Notes: generated from the sequence alone by a model not told the origin. A stretch of DNA of 64,000 nucleotides from Bacteroides sp. (GCA_014802445.1 JAAVCF010000022.1:25099-89098); one strand, 5' to 3'; positions 1 to 10,099 are shown, numbered from the stretch's first letter. A program made the numbers and translations.

Positions 1-721
1 TGGCGGAGATGGCCGTGGAGGGAGTTTCAAGTGATGCAGCAACGGTGATGCCGTGGCGGAAGCCGTGCATCCAGCGCACCAGCACATTGGTGGGCGACAC
101 TTTGTTGTTGGGGCCCGAAGCGTCAACCGTGGGAGGCACGGCGGCGGGGTCGCTGAATGTGGAGTTGGCATAGCCTATGGTCCAGTCGTTGATGATGCCG
201 TAGGACTTCTTGAGCTTGAAGCCCACGCCGTTATATCCGTCGAAGTTGGCCTCGATATAGAGCTGATAATTGCCCCAGCGCTTGTCGCGCCCAATCACGC
301 GATAGAAAATCGACGTGCCGGCCGGAGTGGTGCCCAGATGGCGCTTATTGGTGGGGTCAGGGGTCATCTGAATGAGATAGGGGGTGAAGCCGTTGGCGGG
401 AATGGCGCCTCCCCAGTCATACCATCCTCTCATCCTGACGCATCCGCCTATGCCCATAGCCAGCTTGGCATCCTTGCTCATAAAGAGGAAGTAAGGCGCC
501 GCAGGGTCCTGGAAATGACGGAACTGGTCATAGTAGAAGTTGTTAATCAGGGTCTTGATGGAGTCAGAATAGGCCTGCATGGTGTCACGCTGACCCGGTG
601 AACCGTTGAGATACACAATCTTGTGGGATGATTTGAGCGAGTCGAGCTGCATGTCGACAAGCGAGCGACCCGAAGCCGCCGTGAGGCTCAGGAGCGCTGT
701 GAGGGTGACGAATAGGCGCAT
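1..721 (-). CDS. DcaP-like outer-membrane porin, N-terminal part (cut by window edge)
   Basis: About 240 residues are present and the C-terminus lies beyond the window edge. The chosen ATG (719-721) opens a signal peptide beginning MRLFVTLTALLSLTAAS. A short polar helix-prone stretch follows (residues ~20-60), then strands rich in aromatic and glycine residues (FLFMSKDAKLAMGIGG, GNYQLYIEANFDGYNG, WTIGYANSTFSDP) typical of a porin beta-barrel. The arrangement of signal peptide, short helix and barrel recalls the DcaP family of trimeric outer-membrane channels, which pass small anionic solutes. The substrate cannot be read from the sequence. It is divergent from the sugar operon that starts at 850 and shares a 130-base intergenic region with it. 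The family call is from pattern memory; a generic OprP/OprO-like porin is the alternative. Confidence 0.7.
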   Translation of the reverse strand, partial: MRLFVTLTALLSLTAASGRSLVDMQLDSLKSSHKIVYLNGSPGQRDTMQAYSDSIKTLINNFYYDQFRHFQDPAAPYFLFMSKDAKLAMGIGGCVRMRGWYDWGGAIPANGFTPYLIQMTPDPTNKRHLGTTPAGTSIFYRVIGRDKRWGNYQLYIEANFDGYNGVGFKLKKSYGIINDWTIGYANSTFSDPAAVPPTVDASGPNNKVSPTNVLVRWMHGFRHGITVAASLETPSTAISA

Positions 722-824
722 AGTCATAGCAATGAACGTGAGTTGAAACTGAAATTATAACGCGCTCCGCCTCTCAAAAGTTGACCCGCGCGGCCAATTG
801 GCTTCGCGATTGGGAAAAAAGTTT

Positions 825-832
825 TACCTTTG
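825..832 (+). promoter_or_regulatory. Bacteroidota -7 box for the nonulosonate operon
   Basis: TACCTTTG matches the Bacteroidota -7 consensus TAnnTTTG. A TTGG at 798-801 lies 23 bases upstream and could be the -33 element. The box ends 17 bases before the ATG at 850, so the leader would be only about a dozen bases. Confidence 0.6.
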
Positions 833-849
833 TGGTAAAGCTTCGCCAC

Positions 850-2013
850 ATGAGGAAGATAATGGTTTTTACCGGCACGAGAGCCGACTGGGGACTGCTC
901 AGTCCCATTTGCCGCGCCCTGGCGGCCCGCGCCGACGTGGAGCTGACCGTGGTGGCCACCAATATGCATCTGAGCGAGCGCTACGGACTGACCGTCAGTG
1001 AAATCCGCGCCGACGGCATTGAGCCCCTGCTGCTCCCTATGAACGTTGATGCCGCCACTGATGAGGAGCGCGTTGACTCCATGGCTCAGGTGATGACCGG
1101 TGCCGCGCAGCTGCTGGGCCGCGTGAGGCCTGATTTGGCTGTGATTCTCGGTGACCGCTTCGAGATGCTTGCCGCTGCCACAGCCTGCCTGATGATGCGG
1201 GTGGCGGTGGCCCACATTTCCGGCGGCGAAATCTCCGAGGGAGCCATTGACGACTCCATCCGCCACGCCATCACCAAGATGAGTACCCTCCATCTCACCT
1301 CCACCGAGCCTTACCGCCGCCGCGTGATTGCCATGGGCGAGGACCCCGCACGAGTAATCAACACAGGCTCCATCGGGGTGTGGAACCTTGCCAACACCGA
1401 ACGTGCCGACGCCGCCGAGCTGGCAGCCTTCTGCGGCATGGAGATTGACAAACACACGGCCATAGTGACCTATCATCCCGCCACGCTCGACGACGGCGAC
1501 ATCGATGCCCGCGTTGACGCCCTGACCGGCGCTCTTGATGACGTGGAGGGCCTGAAAGCCGTGATAACCTATCCCAACAACGATGCCCGCGGGCAGCGCG
1601 TCATAGCCCGCCTGCAGGCTTATGCCGCCGCGCGCCCTGACCGCGTGAGGCTCATCCCTTCGCTGGGGCGCCGCCGCTATCTGACGGCCATAGCCCGGGC
1701 CGGAGTGGTGGCGGGCAATTCCTCCAGCGGCATCATCGAAGTGCCCTCGGCCGGCACCCCTACGGTCAACATCGGCATCCGCCAGCGCGGCCGCATAGCC
1801 GCTGACAGTGTGATTCACTGCGGCGACACCCGCGCCGAGATTGCCGCCGCCCTGCGCCGCGCCCTGTCGGCCGACTTCCGCCGCCGCGCCGCCATGACCG
1901 TCAACCCCTATTCACGCCCCGACACCCTCGAACTCACCGTTGCGGCCCTCTGCGACACCCCCCTCGAGCTGCTGAAATCCAAGAAGTTTTACGACGTTAA
2001 CCCGCTGCAATGA
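850..2013 (+). CDS. neuC: UDP/GDP-N-acetylglucosamine 2-epimerase, hydrolysing (NeuC/LegG family)
   Basis: A 387-residue cytoplasmic enzyme of the hydrolysing 2-epimerase family, which removes the nucleotide while inverting C2 of the amino sugar to release a ManNAc-type sugar for nonulosonic acid synthesis. Visible family marks are TGTRADWGLLSPI near the N-terminus, GDRFEML, HISGGE, DDSIRHAITK and GNSSSGIIE in the C-terminal nucleotide-binding half. The frame is open further upstream, but the ATG at 850 begins the conserved RKIMVFTGTRA strand and sits just after the -7 box. The stop overlaps the next start by four bases (ATGA), so the genes are translationally coupled. With the cytidylyltransferase and CBS-nucleotidyltransferase downstream, a LegG-type role on a GDP-linked diacetamido sugar is as likely as a true NeuC sialic acid role. 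Confidence 0.88.
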   Translation: MRKIMVFTGTRADWGLLSPICRALAARADVELTVVATNMHLSERYGLTVSEIRADGIEPLLLPMNVDAATDEERVDSMAQVMTGAAQLLGRVRPDLAVILGDRFEMLAAATACLMMRVAVAHISGGEISEGAIDDSIRHAITKMSTLHLTSTEPYRRRVIAMGEDPARVINTGSIGVWNLANTERADAAELAAFCGMEIDKHTAIVTYHPATLDDGDIDARVDALTGALDDVEGLKAVITYPNNDARGQRVIARLQAYAAARPDRVRLIPSLGRRRYLTAIARAGVVAGNSSSGIIEVPSAGTPTVNIGIRQRGRIAADSVIHCGDTRAEIAAALRRALSADFRRRAAMTVNPYSRPDTLELTVAALCDTPLELLKSKKFYDVNPLQ

Positions 2014-2705
2014 AACCCCTCTATATCATCCCCGCCCGCGGCGGAAGCAAAGGCATTCCCCGCAAGAACATCAAGCCCCTGTGTGGCAAGCCGCTGCTTG
2101 TCTACACCGTTGAGGCCGCCCTGGCGCTGGCCCCGGCGGAGCGGGTGGTGCTCACCACTGACAGCGAGGAGATTGCCGCCGTGGGGCGCAATGCCGGCCT
2201 CACCGTTGACTATATGCGTCCCGCCGAGCTCGCCACTGACACCGCCGGCTCGCGCGAGGTGATTCTCGACGTCATGGACTATGCGGATGCCAAGGGGATT
2301 GACTATGACTGCGTGGTGCTCCTGCAGCCCACATCGCCCCTGCGCACCGCCGCCGACATCGTGGCCTGTCAGGACCTCTACGCCTCGCGCATGCCTGACA
2401 TCGACATGGCCGTAACCGTCTGTGAGGCCGCATGCAATCCCTACTATGACTGCTTCGAGACCGGTGCCGACGGCTTCCTCCACGTGAGCAAGGGCGACGG
2501 CACCATCACCCGCCGTCAGGACGCTCCGAAGGCATGGGAATATAACGGAGCCGTCTACGTAATCAATCCCGCTTCAATCAGGGCTATGACGCTGGGCCAA
2601 ATGCCGCGCCGCGCTGCGTCAGAGATGCCCCGCAGCCGCAGTGTGGACCTTGACACACCGCTTGACTGGACCATAGCCGAAGCCATAATGAAAGCTCAAT
2701 CATGA
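2010..2705 (+). CDS. CMP-nonulosonate cytidylyltransferase (NeuA/LegF/PseF family)
   Basis: A 231-residue cytidylyltransferase of the acylneuraminate family, which activates a nonulosonic acid (sialic, legionaminic or pseudaminic) with CTP to give the CMP-sugar used by glycosyltransferases. The N-terminal nucleotide loop PARGGSKGIPRKN (residues 8-20), the LLQPTSPLRT segment (about 104-113) and WEYNGAVYVI are standard family motifs. It overlaps both the epimerase stop and the next start by four bases, in one operon. Which nonulosonate is used cannot be decided from this gene; the third gene favours legionaminate. No nonulosonate synthase (NeuB type) is in the window. Confidence 0.88.
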   Translation: MKPLYIIPARGGSKGIPRKNIKPLCGKPLLVYTVEAALALAPAERVVLTTDSEEIAAVGRNAGLTVDYMRPAELATDTAGSREVILDVMDYADAKGIDYDCVVLLQPTSPLRTAADIVACQDLYASRMPDIDMAVTVCEAACNPYYDCFETGADGFLHVSKGDGTITRRQDAPKAWEYNGAVYVINPASIRAMTLGQMPRRAASEMPRSRSVDLDTPLDWTIAEAIMKAQS

Positions 2706-3751
2706 TCAATCCCTCACCCCACATCATAGCCTCCACGGCTACGCTCCTGGATGCCCTGCATCGCATCAACACCCTGCCGGGCGGCGCAATGACGCTGCTT
2801 GTCACTGACGATGAGGGACGCCTGGCCGGAACCCTGACCGACGGCGACGTGCGCCGCGCACTCATTGACGGCGCCGGGCTTGACTCACCTGTGGCCCGCG
2901 CCATGCGCCATGACTGCCGCATGCTCCGTCAGGGCGCCATCAGTCCCGGCGAGCTGCGTCGCCACCGCGCCGAAGGCATCACGCTGATTCCCGTGGTGGA
3001 TGACCAAGGGCGCCCCGTGAGCATCATTGACACCCGCCTGACCCATACGGTGCTCCCCGTCAAGGCCGTGCTGATGGCCGGAGGCCGGGGCGAACGCCTG
3101 CGTCCGCTCACGCTCAATGTGCCCAAGCCGCTTCTGGAGGTGGGTGGACGTCCCATCATAGACTATAATGTACGCGCGCTTGCGCGGGTGGGCGTGACCG
3201 ATGTCACCGTGACGCTCAATTATCTGGCCGAGCAGCTCGAGGACCATTTCAGCAGCCCCGTGGAGGGCATAAAGGTCAAGACCGTGCGCGAGCCGGCCTT
3301 CATGGGCACCATAGGCTCCGTGGCTCTCACCGATGTGGCCGCTGACGCTCAGGGTGTTACCCTGGTGATGAACTCCGACCTCCTCACCGACATATCGCTT
3401 GAGGAAATGTATCTGCGCCATGTGGAGACCAAGGCCGACATCACCATAGCCTCGATTCCTTACCTTGTGTCGGTGCCCTATGCGGTGATGGTCACCGAGG
3501 GAGAGCTCGTGACCGCCATTGAGGAGAAGCCCTCCATGAGCTATCAGGCCAATGCCGGCATCTACATGATTTCCAATGCATTGCTTCAGGCTCTCCCCGC
3601 CGAGGGGCGCACCGATGCCACTGACCTCATTGAGAGCGCCATTGTTCAGGGCAGGAGGGTGACATGGTTTCCCGTCAACGGCACATGGATTGACATAGGC
3701 TCGCCGGCCGATTATCGCCACGCCTGTGAGCTCATGAAAATGAAAATCTGA
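2702..3751 (+). CDS. CBS-pair nucleotidyltransferase (PtmE-like sugar-1-phosphate guanylyltransferase)
   Basis: 349 residues in two parts. Residues ~5-115 form a pair of CBS domains (FTD-type repeats such as GRLAGTLTDGDVRRALIDG and GRPVSIIDTRL). Residues ~120-349 form an NTP_transferase domain opening with AVLMAGGRGERLRPLT and containing VPKPLLEVGGRPIIDYN and VMNSDLLTDI. This CBS-plus-nucleotidyltransferase layout is that of Campylobacter PtmE, which makes GDP-glucosamine at the head of the legionaminate pathway. The link is from family knowledge and is not proven here. It is the last gene of the operon, with a 75-base gap before obgE. Mannose- or other hexose-1-phosphate nucleotidylyltransferase is the alternative. 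Confidence 0.8.
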   Translation: MINPSPHIIASTATLLDALHRINTLPGGAMTLLVTDDEGRLAGTLTDGDVRRALIDGAGLDSPVARAMRHDCRMLRQGAISPGELRRHRAEGITLIPVVDDQGRPVSIIDTRLTHTVLPVKAVLMAGGRGERLRPLTLNVPKPLLEVGGRPIIDYNVRALARVGVTDVTVTLNYLAEQLEDHFSSPVEGIKVKTVREPAFMGTIGSVALTDVAADAQGVTLVMNSDLLTDISLEEMYLRHVETKADITIASIPYLVSVPYAVMVTEGELVTAIEEKPSMSYQANAGIYMISNALLQALPAEGRTDATDLIESAIVQGRRVTWFPVNGTWIDIGSPADYRHACELMKMKI

Positions 3752-3826
3752 CCTTTCAGTTGTTATATAGTCACAGGCCCGCTTTCAGAGCCTGAGAATC
3801 ACCAACCTCAAAACCAAAATTCCAGC

Positions 3827-5005
3827 ATGGCTGACTCCAATTTCATAGACTACGTCAAAATTCTTTGCCGCTCAGGCAAGGGAGGTGCGGGTTCGCGCCA
3901 TTTTCATCGTGCCAAATATGTGCCCAAGGGTGGCCCTGACGGCGGCGACGGCGGTCGCGGCGGTCACATCATCCTTCGCGGCAACTCCCACATGTGGACC
4001 CTCCTTCCGCTGCGTTACCGGCGCCACATCTTCGCCGAGAACGGCGAGAGCGGCGGTGCAGGTCGCTCCTTCGGCAAGGATGGAGCCGATGTGGTGGTTG
4101 ACGTGCCTTGCGGCACCGTGGTGTTCGACGCCGAGACGGGCGAGTATCTCTGCGAGGTGACCGACGACGGTCAGCAGGTGAAGCTCCTGCGCGGCGGTCG
4201 CGGCGGCCTGGGCAACTGGCACTTCAAGAGCGCCACCAACCGCACTCCCCGCTATGCCCAGCCCGGCGAACCCGCCATTGAGCGCTCGGTGATTCTGGAG
4301 CTTAAGCTGCTGGCCGATGTGGGCCTCGTGGGCCTGCCCAATGCGGGCAAGTCGACGCTGCTGAGTGCCGTGTCGGCCGCACGCCCCAAGATTGCCGATT
4401 ATCCCTTCACCACCATGGAGCCCCAGCTGGGCATTGTGGAATGGCGCGGCAATGCCACTTTCGTCATGGCCGATATCCCCGGCATTATCGAGGGAGCCAG
4501 CGAGGGGCGCGGCCTGGGTCTGCGCTTCCTTCGCCACATTGAGCGCAACGCTGTGTTGCTCTTTATGGTTCCCGCTGATGCTGACGATATTAAGGCTGAA
4601 TACGAGATGCTGGTCAATGAGGTGGTGCAGTTTAATCCTCAGCTTGCCGACAAGCCCAGAGTGCTGGCCGTGTCGAAGTGTGACATGCTCGACGAGGAGC
4701 TGATGAGCGAAATCGAACCCACGCTGCCCGAGGGTGTGCCCCGTGTGTTTATCTCGGCTGTCACCGGCCAGGGTATCCAGGTGCTCAAGGACCTCCTCTG
4801 GAAAGAAATCAACGATGAGCGAAACGTAATCTCGGAGCCCATCACTCACCGTCCGCTCGACATCCGTCACCGCGTTCAGGAGGAGGACGAGTTTATCTTC
4901 GAACCTGAGCCTCAAACCATCGAAGAGGATGAGGAGGACTTTGACTGGGATGACGAAGAGGGCGACTGGGAGTATGAGTCGACGCTCGACGATGACAACG
5001 ATTGA
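3827..5005 (+). CDS. obgE: Obg family GTPase
   Basis: 392 residues, the usual Obg length with an added acidic tail. The glycine-rich Obg fold spans residues ~1-160 (SGKGGAGSRHFHRAKYVPKG, GGDGGRGG). The G domain follows: G1 GLPNAGKST near residue 168, G3 DIPGIIEGAS near 215, and G4 SKCD (variant of NKxD) near 282. After about residue 345 the chain is a run of acidic residues (EEDEEDFDWDDEEGDWEYE). Obg binds the large ribosomal subunit and acts in ribosome assembly and stress signalling. The last 14 bases overlap pgeF, so the two are probably co-translated. Confidence 0.97.
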   Translation: MADSNFIDYVKILCRSGKGGAGSRHFHRAKYVPKGGPDGGDGGRGGHIILRGNSHMWTLLPLRYRRHIFAENGESGGAGRSFGKDGADVVVDVPCGTVVFDAETGEYLCEVTDDGQQVKLLRGGRGGLGNWHFKSATNRTPRYAQPGEPAIERSVILELKLLADVGLVGLPNAGKSTLLSAVSAARPKIADYPFTTMEPQLGIVEWRGNATFVMADIPGIIEGASEGRGLGLRFLRHIERNAVLLFMVPADADDIKAEYEMLVNEVVQFNPQLADKPRVLAVSKCDMLDEELMSEIEPTLPEGVPRVFISAVTGQGIQVLKDLLWKEINDERNVISEPITHRPLDIRHRVQEEDEFIFEPEPQTIEEDEEDFDWDDEEGDWEYESTLDDDND

Positions 5006-5708
5006 CCTCCTCCCGGGCCTGACGGCTTTCTCCACCCTCCGCGGATGCACTGACCCCGAGGCGCCTTATGACGGGTTTAATGCCTGCCACTACACGGGCG
5101 ATTCACCTCTCCATGTGGAAGCCTGCCGCGCCGCTCTGGGCCCTGACATTGTTATTCCTCGCCAAACTCATTCATTGAATGTGGCTTACATTGACTCCCC
5201 CGGGATGCCCGAGGGAGTCGATGCACTTGTCACCACCCGCCCGGGGCTGCTGCTCTGTGTCCACACGGCCGACTGTGTGCCCCTCGTCATGGCCGACCGC
5301 GAGGCCGGGGTAATTGCCGCCGTCCACTCAGGATGGCGGGGCACAGTGGGGCGCATAGCAGCTCTGGCTCTGCGGCGCATGGTCATCGCCGGGGCTGATC
5401 CGCGTAGGGTGGTGGCGGCTATGGGGCCGTGTATCTGTCCTGATTGTTTCGAGGTGGGTCCCGAGGTGGCTCAGGCGTTTCGTGATGCCGGACTGGCCGA
5501 GGCTATCCTGCCCCGCGAGCCGCGGCCTCACATTGACCTGCCTCTTGCCGTGCGCCTAACCCTCATGGCCGAGGGGGTGGCTGACTCTGCCATAGCACCC
5601 CCTGTGGGGTGTTCGCGCTGCCGCCCTGACCTGTGGTTTTCGGCGCGGAGGCTGGGGGTCAACTCAGGCCGGACCCTCACCGCCATAGCTCTGCCGTCTC
5701 GCCCCTGA
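4992..5708 (+). CDS. pgeF: Peptidoglycan editing factor PgeF (YfiH/DUF152 laccase-domain fold)
   Basis: 238 residues. Family marks are QTHSLNV (~residue 58), HTADCVPLVMAD (~91), VHSGWRGTVGRIA (~112) and GPCICPDCFEVGPEV (~144), which supply the Cys/His metal site of the fold. YfiH of E. coli hydrolyses wrongly incorporated L-Ser from UDP-MurNAc peptides, and the family also has purine nucleoside phosphorylase activity. I chose the ATG at 4992 because MTTIDLLPGLTAFSTLRG fits the family start; an in-frame ATG lies 18 bases upstream. It overlaps the end of obgE by 14 bases, a pairing common in Bacteroidales. Confidence 0.92.
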   Translation: MTTIDLLPGLTAFSTLRGCTDPEAPYDGFNACHYTGDSPLHVEACRAALGPDIVIPRQTHSLNVAYIDSPGMPEGVDALVTTRPGLLLCVHTADCVPLVMADREAGVIAAVHSGWRGTVGRIAALALRRMVIAGADPRRVVAAMGPCICPDCFEVGPEVAQAFRDAGLAEAILPREPRPHIDLPLAVRLTLMAEGVADSAIAPPVGCSRCRPDLWFSARRLGVNSGRTLTAIALPSRP

Positions 5709-6197
5709 TGGCAAGTGAGGGCTAAAAGTTCACGAATGGCACGTTAAACGGTGTTAAATGTTGTAATTTTGTAGCGCTGAAATTTAACATTTGGGATTGC
5801 ACATTCACGGGCAGCAGCGTGCAAAATGCACGGAAGCCCCGTTTTTTGTGCAATAAAAATCGACCGAAAATGTTAATAAATATTTAATTAATTGATGGGT
5901 AGGGAAATAAGTCCATTTGAGGGCGGGATGGGGTGAATTCGGATTGTGAAATTCCGTTAATTATTGTAATTTTTCAAGGCGAAAACGGCATTTTTGTTAA
6001 CAAATCTGTCGGAGTGCTAATTTTGCTTCACATTTGTGCAACAATGTTGGATTTGGGCTAATGTGGCTATTGTCAACGTTTTGTAATTTGCTTATGCGGC
6101 TGAAAATGCGTAATTTTGCATTGTTGATAAACCAATCATCATTTCTTGCTCCGCCTTAATCAGACAGAGAATTTTAACCAAGACAATCATTTCAATA
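5709..6197. other. 489-base AT-rich intergenic region with three -7 boxes
   Basis: I see no plausible protein-coding gene on either strand. Its base composition is far more AT-rich than the flanking genes. It carries three identical plus-strand TAATTTTG boxes at 5764-5771, 6018-6025 and 6111-6118. Only the last is sensibly placed for the NlpC/P60 gene. The others could start a small RNA or longer leaders. Confidence 0.6.
6087..6118 (+). promoter_or_regulatory. Bacteroidota promoter of the NlpC/P60 gene
   Basis: TTTG at 6087-6090, a 20-base spacer, then TAATTTTG at 6111-6118, a good match to the TTTG/TAnnTTTG promoter. The start codon at 6198 implies a leader of roughly 70 bases. Confidence 0.65.
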
Positions 6198-6830
6198 ATG
6201 AAAAAATATATCAAAGCCCTCGTTTCGGGCATTGCAGCTTTAACCTTATTTGCCATCTCACCCGCCGTCAAGGCTGAGCCGGTTCCCGCTCAGACCCCGG
6301 CGAGCCACACCATCCTCACCACTCCTGACCTCTCTGACCTCTTCGTAGAGCAGGCTTATGAGAATGCGCGCCTCAACTCACCCTTCGCTTCATTCACGGC
6401 TCAGGCTGTGGAGGTGCCCTTCAAGTCGGCTTCGCTTGCCGATAAGATGGTGAGCTACGCATCGAAGTTCCTCGGCACCCGCTATCGCCGCGGCGCCACC
6501 GGTCCTTCGGCCTTTGACTGCTCAGGCTTCACCAGCTATGTGTTTCGCAACTTCGGCATCACCCTCAGCCGCACCTCAAGCTCACAGTATAAGCAGGGCA
6601 CCAAGGTGAATGTGAAGAATCTCCGCCCCGGCGACCTCCTGTTCTTCTCGTGCCACAGCAGTGGCCGCGGCAACGTGGGTCATGTGGCCATGGTGGCATC
6701 GGTTGACAAAGAGAACGGCACCTGTGAATTTATCCACGCTTCGGTGAAGCGCGGTGTCACCTATCAGAAATTCCCTGACGGTGGCTATTATGACCGCCAC
6801 TTTATCGGCGCCAAGCGTGTGCTTGACTGA
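6198..6830 (+). CDS. Secreted NlpC/P60 family cysteine peptidase
   Basis: 210 residues. A signal peptide (MKKYIKALVSGIAALTLFAI...KA) is followed by a linker and an NlpC/P60 domain from about residue 85. The catalytic Cys is in FDCSGFTSYVF (about residue 103), the His is in NVGHVAMV (about 156) and the third residue is the His of FIHAS (about 178). Such enzymes cut gamma-D-Glu-diamino-acid bonds in peptidoglycan stem peptides outside the inner membrane. The gene is monocistronic, with its own promoter and a hairpin right after the stop. There are no SH3 or LysM domains, so it is a minimal secreted form. Confidence 0.9.
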   Translation: MKKYIKALVSGIAALTLFAISPAVKAEPVPAQTPASHTILTTPDLSDLFVEQAYENARLNSPFASFTAQAVEVPFKSASLADKMVSYASKFLGTRYRRGATGPSAFDCSGFTSYVFRNFGITLSRTSSSQYKQGTKVNVKNLRPGDLLFFSCHSSGRGNVGHVAMVASVDKENGTCEFIHASVKRGVTYQKFPDGGYYDRHFIGAKRVLD

Positions 6831-6859
6831 TTCTCCTCCCTCCTTCTCCTCTCTCATCT

Positions 6860-6894
6860 GAAGCGCGCTTTTCCCCTGCGGGAAGGCGCGCTTC
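6860..6894 (+). terminator. Hairpin terminator after the NlpC/P60 gene
   Basis: GAAGCGCGC (6860-6868) pairs with GCGCGCTTC (6886-6894), with further inner pairing of TTCCCC and GGGAA. No clear U-tract follows, so termination strength is uncertain. Confidence 0.55.
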
Positions 6895-6962
6895 GGCGTT
6901 GTGGAGGAATTTAGGGCCGTCCGGTTGTTATATAGGATAAGCGATTATCGCTGAGATTTACG

Positions 6963-6970
6963 TATCTTTG
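6963..6970 (+). promoter_or_regulatory. -7 box of rsgA, start codon nearly leaderless
   Basis: TATCTTTG ends only 10 bases before the ATG at 6981. The transcript would have a leader of a few bases and no room for a ribosome binding site. Confidence 0.6.
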
Positions 6971-6980
6971 CAATGTGATT

Positions 6981-7931
6981 ATGAATGACAATGAAGGTCT
7001 GGTGATTAGAAACACCGGGAGTGCCTATCAGGTGCTCCTTGACGACGGACGCTCCGTCGCCTGCAAAATAAAGGGTAAATTCCGTCTCAAAGGGATTCGC
7101 ACCACCAATCCCGTGGCCGTGGGCGACCGTGTGACCGTGGCGCTCAACGAGTCAGACACCTCTTATATAACGGCCATCACCCCGCGCCGCAACTACATTA
7201 TCCGCCGCGCGAGCAATCTCTCAAAGGAGGCCCACATCATTGCCGCCAACGTTGACCTGGCCGTGCTGGTGGTGACGCTGGCTCATCCCGCCACCTCCAC
7301 CACCTTCATTGACCGCTTCCTTACCACTGCCGAGGCTTATAATGTCAAGGCCATGCTGGTCATCAACAAGACTGACCTGCTGACCTCTGACGATGACCGC
7401 GAGCTGCTGGAGGCCGTGAGCTATCTCTATTCCTCGATTGGCTATCCCGTGATTGCCCTCTCGGCCGCTACCGGCGAGGGGGTCGACGCCCTGCGCGAGA
7501 GTCTGGCGGGGAAAATCACTCTCTTCTCAGGCAACTCGGGCGTGGGCAAGTCAACGCTCATCAACGACCTCATCCCCGGCCTCAACCTGCGCACGGCGGC
7601 CATCTCGGCCATTCATGACACCGGCATGCACACCACCACCTTCAGCGAGATGTTCCCCCTGCCCGGCGCCGAGGGGGGATATATTATCGACACTCCCGGT
7701 GTGAAAGGCTTCGGCACCATTGATTTTGACCCTCACGAGGTGGCCCACTATTTCCCCGAGATTTTCAGTGCCGGCGCCGACTGCCGCTACGGCAACTGCA
7801 CCCACACCCACGAGCCCGGATGCGCCGTGCGCCGCGCTATTGACGATAATCTCATAGCCGCCTCGCGCTATGCCTCTTACCTGAGCATCCTCGAGGACTC
7901 GGCCGACGATAAGTATCGCAAGGCATTCTGA
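6981..7931 (+). CDS. rsgA: Ribosome small-subunit GTPase RsgA (YjeQ/EngC)
   Basis: 316 residues from the ATG at 6981; a GTG two codons earlier is in frame but less likely. An N-terminal OB fold (residues ~1-75) is followed by a circularly permuted GTPase domain in the order G4 NKTD (~118), G1 GNSGVGKST (~179) and G3 DTPGVKGF (~236). A zinc knuckle follows near 265-285 ([17 protein letters not shown]). This order is diagnostic of RsgA, which helps late maturation of the 30S subunit. It has its own promoter with an almost absent leader. Confidence 0.95.
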   Translation: MNDNEGLVIRNTGSAYQVLLDDGRSVACKIKGKFRLKGIRTTNPVAVGDRVTVALNESDTSYITAITPRRNYIIRRASNLSKEAHIIAANVDLAVLVVTLAHPATSTTFIDRFLTTAEAYNVKAMLVINKTDLLTSDDDRELLEAVSYLYSSIGYPVIALSAATGEGVDALRESLAGKITLFSGNSGVGKSTLINDLIPGLNLRTAAISAIHDTGMHTTTFSEMFPLPGAEGGYIIDTPGVKGFGTIDFDPHEVAHYFPEIFSAGADCRYGNCTHTHEPGCAVRRAIDDNLIAASRYASYLSILEDSADDKYRKAF

Positions 7932-7980
7932 ACCTTTCCGCCCCGGGAAGTGTTATGGGGGTAGTGATGGCAGGAAAATC

Positions 7981-8034
7981 TGTCAACCCCTTTCAGGCCT
8001 TGACGGCCATTTTGTCAGTCGGCGCATGTCATGC
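7981..8034 (+). promoter_or_regulatory. Inverted repeats upstream of groESL sigma-54 promoter
   Basis: GTCAA (7982-7986) is repeated inverted as TTGAC (8000-8004). TGAC (8001-8004) pairs with GTCA (8014-8017). GCATGTCATGC (8024-8034) is a perfect palindrome around one base. These could be enhancer-binding-protein or repressor sites, but that is inference. No CIRCE element is present. Confidence 0.35.
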
Positions 8035-8040
8035 ACCGCT

Positions 8041-8056
8041 TGGCACGGTTTATGCT
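8041..8056 (+). promoter_or_regulatory. Sigma-54 (-24/-12) promoter of groESL
   Basis: TGGCACGGTTTATGCT matches the sigma-54 consensus TGGCACGNNNNTTGCW at all positions but one. The invariant GG (8042-8043) and GC (8054-8055) have the exact 10-base separation required. The start site would be near 8067, giving a 50-base leader to groES. No TAnnTTTG box is visible in the same interval. Confidence 0.65.
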
Positions 8057-8116
8057 ATCCTTAACCTTGAAAACGAATAAAAAAATACTCATAACCTAAA
8101 AATACTATCATCAATC

Positions 8117-8392
8117 ATGAATATCAAACCATTAGCTGACCGCGTGCTCATTGAGCCCACTCCCGCTGAGGAAGTTACCATGTCAGGCATCATCATCCCT
8201 GACTCTGCAAAGGAAAAGCCTCTCAAGGGCAAAGTGCTGGCTGCCGGCTGCGGCACCAAAGATGAAGAAATGGTGGTGAAAGAGGGCGATAATGTGCTCT
8301 ATGGCAAGTATGCCGGCACTGAAATCGAACTCGACGGCACCAAGTATCTCATCATGCGTCAGAGCGACATTCTCGCTGTTATCGAAGGTTGA
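8117..8392 (+). CDS. groES: Co-chaperonin GroES
   Basis: 91 residues, standard length. [19 protein letters not shown] is the conserved first strand, [18 protein letters not shown] holds the mobile loop that contacts GroEL, and the chain ends in [15 protein letters not shown]. GroES caps the GroEL ring during ATP-driven folding in the cytoplasm. It precedes groEL by 44 bases in one operon behind the sigma-54-type promoter. Confidence 0.98.
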   Translation: MNIKPLADRVLIEPTPAEEVTMSGIIIPDSAKEKPLKGKVLAAGCGTKDEEMVVKEGDNVLYGKYAGTEIELDGTKYLIMRQSDILAVIEG

Positions 8393-8421
8393 TAACCCCT
8401 CTCCACTGATTAATACCGTAA

Positions 8422-10074
<1,653 letters not shown>

Positions 10075-10099
10075 TCCCCTGAATAAAGAGTAAATATGA

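Noticed and set aside
5740..5757. Second sigma-54 promoter (TGGCACG at 5740)
   Set aside because: The GC dinucleotide is not present at the required distance; the region reads AAACGG there.
8024..8034. CIRCE/HrcA operator upstream of groESL
   Set aside because: The palindrome GCATGTCATGC is not the TTAGCACTC-N9-GAGTGCTAA element. The only good promoter match is sigma-54-like.
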